Assembly: GCF_019649055.1 (NCBI RefSeq)
Contig: NW_026570277.1
Span: 744,001-808,000 of the forward strand
From: Paramacrobiotus metropolitanus
Lineage: Eukaryota > Tardigrada > Eutardigrada > Parachela > Macrobiotidae
Length of the DNA: 64,000 nucleotides
Direction of reading: 5' to 3'
Shown: positions 33,192-43,963 of the stretch, piece by piece
Position numbering within the stretch: position 1 is the stretch's first letter
Layout of the letters: each line of letters begins with the position of its first letter
Notes under the pieces: model-generated
What the model was told of the DNA's origin: nothing
Seen by the model: the letters and a program-made list of their open reading frames with translations, nothing else
Database searches by the model: none
Made by a program: the position numbers and the translations under genes

Positions 33192-33372
33192 TGTCAGAGC
33201 GGCATCCGCTCTCTATAGGATCGTTCGATAGAATACTTCATTAGATTTGTATGCTTTGCCGATAGCCTAGTGGTGCCTCTCTCGGCCTTAGAGTATGGAG
33301 GTTGTGGGTTCGATTCCCTCAATCGGCAGATTTTTTGCGAGTGTCTGTGCGAGCCTAGCCCAGCCCTTTCAT
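33192..33372 (+). mobile_element. tRNA-derived SINE-like unit, copy 2
   Basis: Second copy of the 181 bp unit. The tRNA-like core is at 33257-33328, and its first stem (GCCGATA) matches the 3' side better than in copy 1. The two units repeat at a 404 bp spacing, suggesting a tandem duplication. Confidence 0.65.
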
Positions 33373-33394
33373 TATTATGATAAATGACAGTACA

Positions 33395-33525
33395 TACATC
33401 GCGGCAACGTTGTATGCCCATATGCTCACGAACTATAATAACTATATATTAGGAAGCATTTAGGTAGGAAATGTTCAAAATGTGTGATGTAGCATCTGCC
33501 AGGTAAGATGGGACTACCGGAAGAC
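33395..33525 (+). repeat. Direct repeat with 32570-32700
   Basis: Partner of the earlier repeat. It immediately precedes the second retrotransposon fragment. Confidence 0.8.
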
Positions 33526-33529
33526 ACAC

Positions 33530-33867
33530 ATCGCGGCAACATCGAAGCAAGCGGGGACAGCCGCAGCGCGCGCAGAGCAGGATAAAGTGGCGAAGTTTCA
33601 GGAACTCACCCGAGATTACCTGTTCCGTGCATTTGGCGTCGAAACACTCGACCACTCGGATCAGACGCCTCTCGTTTGGTCACCGAAGTCGGGAAGATGA
33701 TACAACAGGGAACCGGCGAGGTACGGGCGATGGAGTTTCTGCGCCAACGGATCAGCATTGACAACCAACGCGGGAACGCGGCCTCTGTCATGGGAACAGC
33801 ACCAGTATCGGCTAACTTGGACGAAATGTTCTGTGTGATTAGGCCGCCTATTTCCGTAGTCGGCTGA
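33530..33867 (+). pseudogene. Second non-LTR retrotransposon C-terminal fragment, frameshifted
   Basis: Homologous to the end of the 31633-32196 product and beyond. It reads AAARAEQDKVAKFQELTRDY and FGVETLDHSD in one frame, then VGKMIQQGTGEVRA and QRGNAASVMGT in another. The frame breaks near 33680. Together the two fragments show the family's usual C-terminal order. It is GC-richer than its surroundings. Confidence 0.7.
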
Positions 33868-34034
33868 GGCTGTGCATTCAGTACAAATCTTTCACTTTTA
33901 TAGGAAACTTGTGACTGTATCGTTTCGCCAATAAAAAATAGAGCATTTAAAAAAAATGCCAGTACTGCATAATAATAGTATGCAGCACTATGTACTCATT
34001 TAATTTACGTTAGACGACGCCCAATCGATCTTTG

Positions 34035-34135
34035 CAAATGAAAATATTTTTTTAAATATACGACAGTAGTCTACTACCTTTTTACAAAAAAAGAGATTTT
34101 TTTTAATTTGGAGGCGGAAATACTGCCCTTAAGAA
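34035..34135 (-). repeat. Right arm of inverted pair with 31410-31520
   Basis: Reverse complement of the left arm, including GGAGGCGGAAATACTGCC. Divergence is roughly 10-15% by eye. Confidence 0.75.
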
Positions 34136-36149
34136 TAACCCAAGAATACCCAACAATATTACCTTGCAAAATAATATATATAACCCAAGAAACCTAAAAA
34201 TAACGTCTTAATGAAAAAATTCACCTTTTTGAAGGCGAAGGCGAGTGCGCGCATGGTTCAAAAGGCGGAGGCAAAGGCGAAGGGAAAGGACACTTATACC
34301 TAGCCCGGCTGCCCATCTAATTCTCAGCCAACTTGTCCGCCGCTTCAGCGTTTTCAACAACACCATCTTCGAGGCTGTTCGAGCGATGCACTGAACGTAT
34401 CCAGTGTCCAGATACTTAATTTCTACACGAGTACGAGTAGTTAATTTATGCGTGCGTCAGTGCTGGGCAGTGGGGCACGATAGAAGGGCTGGATAAATTG
34501 AATGAGATGTTCTTGTTGTAGTTTCGGTGTTTCTCTCCTTATTTTGCATTAAGTTTGCATTAAGTATGATTCGACCAATAAGTATGATTTGACAAATACG
34601 AGTAGTCGAGCGACCATGGCAATAATTAATAAACCGTATTTAATGTGTAAAGTACTTGTACTAGGTTTGCACTTACTTAAGGGGTGCCTATAAAAAATCT
34701 TGAGTTGGGGTGACTATTTTTAATCATTCAACGGATAGATAGAAAACGTGCTCGTAGTTGCTAATACCGTTTGTTCAAATTAAACTGAATTTCATGCCAC
34801 AAATTCACGCTGATTTCTAAATTTTGAAGCGTTCAGGTATACCTTTTGCGATTGCGGACGTCTACTTACCTAACCATGCACAGATGAATTTCAGAACGAT
34901 ACCACGAAATTTTTGATGTTTATTAGGCAATAGCCACCAACATAATAAAAAGAGCCTTCGCGGTCACACTACGAAAAATGATAGAAATTAGACGTTAGAA
35001 AAATGAAATTTAACTAAGATTCAATAAAAACTATCATGTGTCCGAGCACACCAGTGTACGAGCATTACATAGGTAGAATTGCCACTTAGACACTTACCAG
35101 GACACAATTTCCGGGTCCAAAATCAGAAGAATTCTATCTTTGGGAGAAACATGGGATACCATCGTAGAATAATTAAAAAGATAATTTCATCTGCTGAAGT
35201 TCAAAAGGCGTGGCCAAACAAAAATAATAATTAGTATGAAATATATACTACATGCTGTTTCAAATTTACAAGCACTAGCGGAGTACTCGTATAGGCTAAT
35301 TCTGTATATAATAATAATACATCAGAAAAGTTTCATCTTCTGCAAAAACGTATTATACCACCACATTGTGATTAATAAAATAATTTCATGTGCAAAGGTT
35401 ATGACGCCACACTAGAAAATCCATTATTTTGGTAGCAGCGATTCAGTGCGGTATTGCAACAGCAGTACACTGTACACCTATTGCCACTGTACAGGTATCG
35501 GCATTCTGGATTTTGTTTTTTCTCACTTTGTTCTCCCGAATGTTGTGACAAATTTTGGAGCTCATAATGAATCATGAGGTGATCCTACTACTAGGTTTTG
35601 CAAAAGATGTAACTTTCCTGAGGCAATATTATTATACAAAGAGCCCGTACGTTGTAATAGTATCTGTACGTAGTATTTTACGTACTGATTGATATTGTTT
35701 GGGCACTCCCTTTGACCCACCTTGTTGATTCCGCGCTGCTGCTGCAGCGCTGTTGCTTCTTGATGCTCATTACTCATTACTGGTTGCCGGCACACCTGTG
35801 CTCGCTCTACAGCTCACTGTGGCTCGTAAGGAATCGACCGGTTTTCCTATACATCAGAGGCCAAATACAACGGCTCGTGCTGGGCCATAGACGGTAGAGC
35901 CGTGATGAGTGCGCATGTTATTTGTTTAAACGCTTGCGTGATGCATGTCTCACAGCAGCTCTTATGTCTATTTTTTACAACATATGGCGTTTCTGTGGAA
36001 ATTCATAAAGTAGGGATACTAGTATTTATTTGTAGTTTTGCCGGTATCCGTCGCTGTCAATAATTTATATAAATTAAATAGCTTTACGCGGTACTAATGC
36101 GTTGCTAATAAATTACTCGGCTGCCGCTTTTCTATCTACTTTTTTAAAC
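34136..36149 (+). promoter_or_regulatory. 5' flank of F-box copy C; no gene recognised
   Basis: No coding sequence. A block at 35796-35935 (CACCTGTGCTCGCTCTACAG, GGCTCGTAAGGAATCGACC, TTTAAACGCTTGCG) recurs upstream of copy E at 57240-57400 and in part at 39547-39660. A segment near 34490-34590 is shared with the MITE composite at 16790-16880. Confidence 0.4.
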
Positions 36150-39100
36150 ATGAACGCGACACCGTTGTACTTTCGCAAGTTGTTTTCCGGTGCACGCAAA
36201 GTAAACTTCGGGAATACGGTGCTGGTGCAGCGCGACAACGGAGAATGGTGGTTGGGATATGTACAGAACGTTTACGCCAACCGTTTCTTCGTGGATTTCG
36301 ATGCCAGTACCATCAACGCCCAGTGGATCCACACTAAACATCTCTGGCCACATCGTTTTATCTCTAGTCGGAGCAACCATAAGCATTTATTTGGAGGCGA
36401 ACCTATCCAGGTGGCCCTCCGGAATTCACCAGGTGAACCACTGATTTTCCGTTCGGGCAAGGTAACTGATTGGGAGAACGACATGTTCTTTTTTGTGAAC
36501 GTGGATAATCATAATCCTGACCGGAAAAATCCACAGTCGACGGCAAGCCACATCGTACATCGCAATTATTTTGTTAAAACTCTTCCAGTACCTGGTGATG
36601 GTGAAAGTTTCTATGGGCGAACTACCGGATTCTTGTACAAAAAACATGTGCTTAAGTTTCCTGAAGCGCATCTGTTGCCGGAAGTGAAGTTTCTGCCGGC
36701 GTTTCTTGGCCAAGTTAGCCAATTCGCGATTAATCAGAGCCGTGATCCGTGTGATAACTGTGGCTTCGGAAGAATCGTTTTGACGGATATCACCACTTTC
36801 GTCTGCGAAGGTACACACTGGGAGTACTATTGCATGTCCTATCCCATCGAGTTGGGTTGTCGGGTATTTGTGCAAGTGGTATTCGACACAATCACGTTTA
36901 TCTGTGCTGAAATGCACAGTGACGCAGATGGTCGCAGCATGTACTGGAACGAAGAATTCTTGAGAAAAGCTTGCAAAGATTATCTTATTGAGAAGCAAAG
37001 GCGTGGCTCTGCTAACGCGGACACGACACCGCGCAACACTTCGCATCACGGTCAGTGTAATGGTGTGCATGACACACCGTGAAGACTCTGCTTCAGCTCA
37101 AACTGGGTGTTGTACCGACGCACGGAATTTCAAAGTTAAATTTATTCTGCAGATGTGGAAGAGATGTCCATCAACGACCTGCCGCATCCGATTGTTTTAT
37201 CGATCTTGCTTCATCTGGATGTTGATTCCCTGTTGCAAGCAAGCCGGTCAATTACTACTTCACTTTCTCTGAAAATAAAATATTTTCCTCGATAACTCCG
37301 AGTTGAAGATTCGGACCAATGAATACCGTAGTATTTGTTTAAACTACGTAAAATTTCAATTTGTTTAAACTTCTTAAGTCATCGGACAGTTCAACTTATC
37401 TTTTAAATAATTAAAGATTACTTAATTAAAAATGTTTTAAAAAAATACTCCGACGCTAATCGCATTTCGGACAATTTTGCAATACGGATTTTGCAATACG
37501 GCACCCGAAACTAGAGAGGCAGAGTCTTCTGTATTTGCCTGATAAGTTTATAAGTTTTTATTGATTTCATGTACTAGCTTGTATAAAAGCACTTATTATC
37601 ATGTAACTCATTTTTAAAAATTTTCGACGTGTGGGACAAGTTACAACGTAGAGAATAACCATATAAACCTTTCCGTTTCTCTGGTCTCGAGTAAGCAAAT
37701 CCGAATTGTGAAATGTCTGGACTGCTAAAATCGTCGAAATATTTTTAATTTACTGGAGCTTGCTTTAATTTTTATCAGAGTAAGCGAACTATGGAGACTG
37801 CTTACCCGGAAAATCCGTGACACCGGCCCAATCGTCTTCGATATGTGCAGGACATGCGCCATGCGACCACATGACGATGAGGCGTACGCAGCGTACACTC
37901 GTTATATTACTTACCAGATGGTGACCACGCTGGACGGCATTCTTTCGGGACGCACTCGTACGCTCGTGCTAACGGCTGACGGGAATCATGCTCACGCTGC
38001 GGATGATGTTCATGCACAAATACGGATGATCAAGTCGATACTGCAAAATAAGGGCCTTCGTCTGCCTGTAATGATAGTGAAGAACGGTTTAAACTGCGAT
38101 CAGGCGTCTTTCCTGACCTTTAAACACAATACCAGCAGCGACTCCTTCGAGTGCGTCGCGCTAACGGAGCTCATGTCCGTCTGCGAGGAGCTTTTGCTGG
38201 TCAATTACAACGCAGCGGACGCCATCACTTTATCAGCTCAGGAAGTACTGTTTTTGGACAGGGCAGCGCCGCCATACATTTACGAGACGGCATTTCTGCG
38301 CTACGATATTTATGACGCTCGGTGTGATGTTTTCATTCCGCTGCTGCGCTTCCGCTGCCCAGAAACGACGGCGGAACAACGCCGAATATTTCTGGCTACG
38401 GCCAACAACAACTGTCCGCCTGTTAGCTTGAGGGTTTTGGAAAAGGCTAAAGCGATCCATGCGCGTTGGGTGCGGACATTAGCCTATCCGGATCAATGGG
38501 TTGGTATTCGCACTTTCATACAGTTGTAAGTAGTTCTCTGGATTGGGTAATTCCAGCTGCAATTTTTTGCACTGCAGTTTTTTTTTATTTCAAAGATTTG
38601 CTTTCAGAAATGCTGCCTGCTGGTTGCTGCTTTGCTTAATTATTACTACTTCGGTGTTTTTTGCATTCCGGACATTTTCAGCATACGAATTCGAGTACCA
38701 TATATGATATACAGTATTATACAAGTTATACGGTTTCTTCGCCGATCCACACACCAAAAACTTCTCAAAACTGATTACGCGATCATAAGTTTTTTTTTAT
38801 ACAATCTTGTACTCGAGAATAACGGAAAAATCATCACGTTTACTAATGTGGAGCAATGTAGAAAATACCTTACTTCTAGACTTCTAGTGCCCGGTACGCG
38901 CATCCGTATTGTGAATGTGTCCGGAATCGGCGGAATGCTATAAAAGTCGACGCATGAATAATCGAGAGCTGTTAACCACCATTAACTGCCGCTGAATCAT
39001 CACCTAACGTAGTGATCTGATTAACCAGGTTCAACAGCTTGTCCCTGAATAACCCCACGCAACGTTGGGACATGAGGGATCTCCGACAGCTGGATATTGC

Positions 39101-39152
39101 CGCGCTAACCAATATCACTTTTACAGTCCTTGACAGGCGCTACAAAGACTGA
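36150..39152 (+). CDS. F-box protein with Tudor/Agenet-like N-terminus, copy C (intact, 4 exons, 621 aa)
   Basis: Exons: 36150-37050, 37153-37246, 37779-38525, 39029-39152. Exons 2, 3 and 4 have exactly the lengths of copy B and exon 1 is one codon shorter. All phases agree and no frame is broken. The F-box core reads INDLPHPIVLSILLHLDVDS and continues QASR joined to VSELWRLL, so the usual Cys after Val is Ser here. The C-terminal domain keeps all family motifs and ends ITFTVLDRRYKD. The start is the ATG of MNATPLYF; an in-frame ATG at 36102 is not shared by the paralogs. It is probably a diverged SCF adaptor with a different target range from copy B (inference). Confidence 0.8.
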
Positions 39153-39299
39153 ACTATACCGAATAAAGTGGTGCGATTGCTCCAGTAAATGTTAAGAGAC
39201 TCTGGTTCTTCCACATTTTCTTTCTTATTTCGACTGTTACAGGAATAGCCATTACACCTCGCAACCCGAAAGCTGGTCAGGTGAAACGACAATTGATAA

Positions 39300-40085
39300 T
39301 CGGATAATTATCATTTATTTAATTTGATGTCTTGGGATCTGGCAAACACACCGTACAGACTGACTGTACACAACATGAGCGGTAATGATGTTAAAGCGGC
39401 AATCACCAGGAATATCGTCGTTTTCGCAACACATACTCGTAAAAGTGCTGTGGTATGTACCGTGTGTTTACCGGATCCATGACATCAAAATAAATAATCT
39501 CAACATTGAATATCAGGTATATTTCATTCTCATCAAATGCTCCCGGCACACATGTTGTTGTATTACTCGCTGCAACAAGCTCGTCGTGGTTCGTGAGGAA
39601 TCGACCGTTTGTGTTTTACGGCTCTCGTGCACGGCCACAAACGGCAGAGCCGTGATACGACAGCATAAGTTTCGGTTCATTATAAATTCAGCGAAGCTTT
39701 TATTGTTCGGTGGAATTGTTTTGGCAACCACTTCTCGAAGTACTTTCGTGGACTAAATGTGTTCGTAAAGCCCTGAAGTCATTAAAATAAAACATCAGTT
39801 TGGACTCTGGAGTCACATAGTACAGCGGTTCTCGAAGCATGCCAGCGAAGCGCTAGAATATTTTATCGGCAAAATCAGATTTTCATGATAAGGATCGTAA
39901 CACGGCTGTCTTTCACAATCAGATATTACAAACAGCACGATCAGGAAAGGCAGTCGCATCAAAAACAGCAGTATACGTTGATTCAAAAACAAGAAACGAA
40001 AGTGACGTACTGCACCACATGCGGCAAATGCTCTCAACAATGTAATACTATTTCGGCGATTCACAGCGCTACTGGCTGCGGCAGA
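39300..40085. other. Duplicated upstream sequences of the F-box and LRR genes, without the genes
   Basis: 39300-39660 resembles the flank upstream of F-box copy E (57110-57400). 39660-40010 resembles the sequence on the 5' side of the LRR gene (46995-47400; shared TTCGGTTCATT, GCTAGAA, ATCGGCAAAATCAG, GGCAGTATA). The stretch looks like a recombined duplicate of these loci. No exon of either is seen here. Confidence 0.55.
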
Positions 40086-40110
40086 CAACAACAACAACAA
40101 CAACAACAAC
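40085..40110. repeat. (CAA)n microsatellite
   Basis: About eight CAA units. On the minus strand this is a (TTG)n run placed downstream of the LINE fragment and may be its 3' tail. Confidence 0.85.
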
Positions 40111-40325
40111 TTTATTCCCCCAGATTTCTTCTGACAGGGGCACAACATGCATTGTGCCATATACTTAAACATTTAGATAGAATAGAGAATCAAGTCTTTA
40201 TAAAAGTATGACAACAGACAACAGTGGTAATAAAAAAGGAAAAATTAGATTTAAATAGTTATTTTAAGCGTTGTTCGGAAAAAGGTTGTAGCTTACATTT
40301 GAATGCGTTCTCACATGTATTAAAA

Positions 40326-40814
40326 TTATGGAGGTAACAGCAAAATCTCCCCGCCATATGCTTTGCGACTATCTTTCAAGATCTGGTTAAGAAAATTGCT
40401 AATACAAAAAAACAACATTTTTTCGCTTTCCGTCGGCATATCTTTCCTCCGTAATATGCTCTGCATAATTTCCAGCAATCCGCCATCCGGTACTGTAATG
40501 CCCAAGGGAATAAGGCGCTCCTTCAGCTTTTCTCTATGTAGGAAATATGCCGGACACTCGTTCAGGGCATGCTGCTCATCCTCCACAACTTCGCAGAAAG
40601 TGCATACTCGCTCCTCCCGTGGCACTCCGCTCCATCGTCTTGTCTCTACAGCGAGATGGTGGTTTGAGGTCAACATCTTCATCCAGTGTTCACTGGTCTT
40701 TACAGGCATACTTTTGAGCAGGCGAACTTCTTTACCTTCCGGTATACACTGAAACAAAAATAGCAGCCTGCTGCTCTGGGCAGCGTTAGCTTGGATCGAC
40801 ATTAATAAATTCAT
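40326..40814 (-). pseudogene. 5'-truncated LINE ORF2 C-terminus (CCHC region)
   Basis: The minus-strand frame reads NHHLAVETRRWSGVPREER, then VCTFCEVVEDEQHALNECPAY. This is the C-terminal Cys2-His-Cys region typical of Jockey/CR1-like non-LTR retrotransposons. Endonuclease and reverse transcriptase are absent. Its 5' truncation point lies right next to the inverted F-box fragment at 40816. Not functional on its own. Confidence 0.75.
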
Positions 40815-40815
40815 G

Positions 40816-40949
40816 CACTATATGGGCCGTTGTTGACGGCGTATTCTCTCCGTCGAGGTTTCGATTGTCCACATTCACAAAAAAGAACATGTTGTTTTTC
40901 CAATCGGTGACCGTACGCGAACGGAAAGCTAATGGCTCACCGGCAGAAT
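40816..40949 (-). pseudogene. Inverted fragment of F-box exon 1 (empty site of the solo LTR)
   Basis: This 134 bp is the reverse complement of copy D exon 1, corresponding to 41515-41571 joined to 41972-42045, with only a few differences. It lacks the solo LTR present in copy D, so it preserves the pre-insertion state. It is too short to encode anything. Confidence 0.8.
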
Positions 40950-41252
40950 GACATGAACTAACTGCACAGCGTGCTCTTAAAGAACCGACCGTTTCATTAT
41001 GCGAACGTATTAACGCAGTCGTAACGACTGCTTTAGGCGATAGACTCCACTCGACATGAAACCGTGTATGTTCTGTATGTTTTCAGACAGATTCTTCGCA
41101 GCAATAGTTCGGGAACGTCTGTGATTTCATATTTGCAGCGCTCGATAATATGTAATGAATTTTCAAGCGTATGCTAATATTTTATGCAATGCAAGTGACG
41201 CACCCAAACGGAGATAGCTTTGCCAGTACCATTATAAGTAAATTGTTTACAC

Positions 41253-43561
41253 ATGAACGCGACACCGTTGTACTTTCGCAAGATGTTTTTCGGGGCTACG
41301 TGAAGTTAACTACAGTAACACGGTGCTGTTGCAGCGCGAAAACGGCGAATGGTGGTTGGAATACATACGTGCAAGATATTACGGTGACTAGTTTTTCATG
41401 GATTTCGACGCCAGCAGGGTTAACGCCCAATGGATCCGTACTAGACACCTTTGGCCACACCGTTTCCTTTCCAGTCGGAAAAGTGTAAATATCCGCGGCA
41501 GGTTGCACTCCGCAATTCTGCCGGTGAGCCATTAGTTTTCCGTTCGCGTACGGTCACCGATTGGAAAAATAATATTGTAGCGATAGAAGTTGTACCACCG
41601 TAAGACCACCCAGTTATGATTCATCATTGCGTTATGAATTCTTGTCCTTTTACCGGCTAGCTGTTCTTCTTCACAATTTCTAGAATTCAGTCTTGCCTTC
41701 GCTTGTTACAGCTTGCATCAGCTTGATCAGCTTGTTCCGCTTGTTAAACTCTTGTCTAAACCTTGTCCCCTGTTTTGCATTGTTCTTGTCATTAAACATG
41801 CCGTGAACTTCCGTTGTTACGTTTGTTACGTCGTTAAGTCAGTAAGAGCGTCCACGACCGCACCGTTGTCGGTCGTGCCAACCTTTCATCCCAACAGCCC
41901 ACACAACATCGTGGTACGGTCAACACGCCAACCCACTAGAACAGCAGCCAGATCGGCTACTGTTACAATATGTTCTTTTTTGTGAATGTGGACAATCGAA
42001 ACCTCGACGGAGAGAATACGCCGTCAACAACGGCCCATATAGTGTATCGTAATTATTTCGTCAATCATTTGCCAGCACAAGACGAGGGTGAAAATAATAA
42101 TATTCCCTATTTAAAACCACCGTCGAAACTTTTCTGAAATTCGGAAAGTGTTGCTTAAGAGATTTCCGGAAGTCTTAATTGATAAGCAGCATATTTATCG
42201 GAACATACAGATAAACCTGTTTATTCTTTGCTGCTTAATTATTAGAGCCCGCATTATGGAGACGGCTTATCCGGAAGATCGGACACATCCTTTTTGACAT
42301 TTGCACATGTGAAATGCAACCAGAAGACTCGAACAGGGTATACACTGGTTATCTTACGTACAAACTGGTATCAACGTTGGACGGTATTCTTTCCGAGCGC
42401 ACTCAGAGCCTGGCGCTGACGGCGAACAGCAACCACGTTCACGCGGCGAAGGATGTTCATGCACAAATTTAATATGGACTGTAAGAGCAGTACTGGAAGC
42501 CAAACGTATCCGTCTGCCTTTAATGTGAAGAGCGCGTTAAACACCGAACCAGCATATTTCCTGAACATCTACTGCAACCACGGGACGGGTGCATGCCTCT
42601 CGCTGTCCAAGTTCATGTCCGCTTGTCAATGTCAACAGCTGGTGCCGACCAGTCACAACGCGGCGGGCGCTGTCGTTTCATCAGCGTTGCAAAATTGTTT
42701 TTTGGGGACGGCTTGGATTCAGCCGCATTCTGAATTGGCATTTCTGCGCCGCAATAGGTTCCATGCATGTTGCGAGGTCTTGATTCCGCTGCTACGCTTT
42801 CGCTCTACGGAAACCGCTGCAGAGCAACTTTGCGCGTTTTTGACAGCAGCAAACGACAGCTGCCCGCCCATAAGTCAGCGAATTTTAGAAAAAAATGCAG
42901 CGATCCATGCGCGTTGGGTACGGAGTACTACGGACACTGGTCTACCCGGATCAGTGGACCGGGATTCGTACCTTTCTGCAGGTGTAAGTTTCTTTTTCAC
43001 TATCCTTTGTTAATTCGGATTGACGGTACAAAAAAATAACAAGTGTCTTAAAAGTGAAAGAACGTCGCAGACAACACAGTCTTAGCCGACAACGGAAATG
43101 CAAATTGTTGTAAGTAGTACTTAGGAAGGTATCGTCCAACTCGGTAATCCCAGCTTTCCGGCAGCACTACACACTTTTTTATTTCAGCTAGGTTTCCTCT
43201 TTCGAGAAAGTCTTTTTTTTCGTTTATTTAATCATATTATCCGATTACTGTTAAGATCTTATCCCCGGTTAATCTATCTGTAGCAAGTTTTAACGCTTAT
43301 TCTCCTAAATCTTAATTAATACTCCGGCTAGTAAAAGTAAAACCCATACTATAAAATTGATAATCAGTTACCAGTAAAGCTACAATCACCGTTGACGGCA
43401 GCTGCTTGATCAATAACGTAAGATTCTGCTTACACACATACAAAGTTTGTCCGTTACTAGCGATACCCAGCGTTGGGACAGGATGGATCTCCGACAGCTG
43501 CACATTGCCTCGTTAACTCATATCACCTTTACAGCCCCTGACGGAGGCTTCACAGATTGAA
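41253..43561 (+). pseudogene. F-box family copy D, degenerate
   Basis: It starts with the family ATG (41253, MNATPLYFRK), but frameshifts follow almost at once. Exon 1 is split by a solo LTR (41576-41967) and loses its second half. No F-box exon 2 is recognisable before exon 3, which runs from about 42244 to 42984 with frameshifts and still ends on GTAAGT. Exon 4 remains as a diverged piece (about 43440-43561, TQRWDRMDLRQLHIASLTH). It is clearly dead. Confidence 0.85.
41576..41967. mobile_element. 392 bp solo LTR with ATAT target duplication
   Basis: It begins TGTAGCG and ends TGTTACA, flanked by ATAT at 41572-41575 and 41968-41971. The inverted copy of the same host sequence at 40816-40949 has no insertion. 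It is unrelated in sequence to the 256 bp LTRs at 47411 and 56368. A 4-bp duplication and TG...CA ends suit a Gypsy-like element that lost its body by LTR-LTR recombination. Confidence 0.85.
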
Positions 43562-43963
43562 CTTTAGGAAACGGAAAGCATTCCGCTCAACAAAGCCACA
43601 AAAAAACCGTGCTGTTTTCTGACTATCGGGTGTTTACTGACTTATGGCTGATCGGACTGATCCTCATCTACTATTTGCAGTAAAACGAACAGCGGAAGAC
43701 CGGATTCCAAAAAATCGCGGCGACATCATGTTTTTTGTTTAATATTTTCTTATGGATTTACGAGATTTGCAAGATTTCTAAATATCCGTGCTTTTGTTGG
43801 GATGCTTCGTAATACGGTAGTGGCGGAAGTACTGGCTCTGTTATTTTCTAGAAGACATACAATATACGAGTATGTAATATGATTTATTGTAAGAGTGCTC
43901 AAGAAGGGAATAACCACATAATAAATATTTTAAGATTAAGGAAGGATTCAGGATCCTTCTCGT
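43562..43963. other. No gene recognised
   Basis: Non-coding space between the end of F-box copy D and the convergent 3' end of the LRR gene. No feature seen. Confidence 0.5.
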
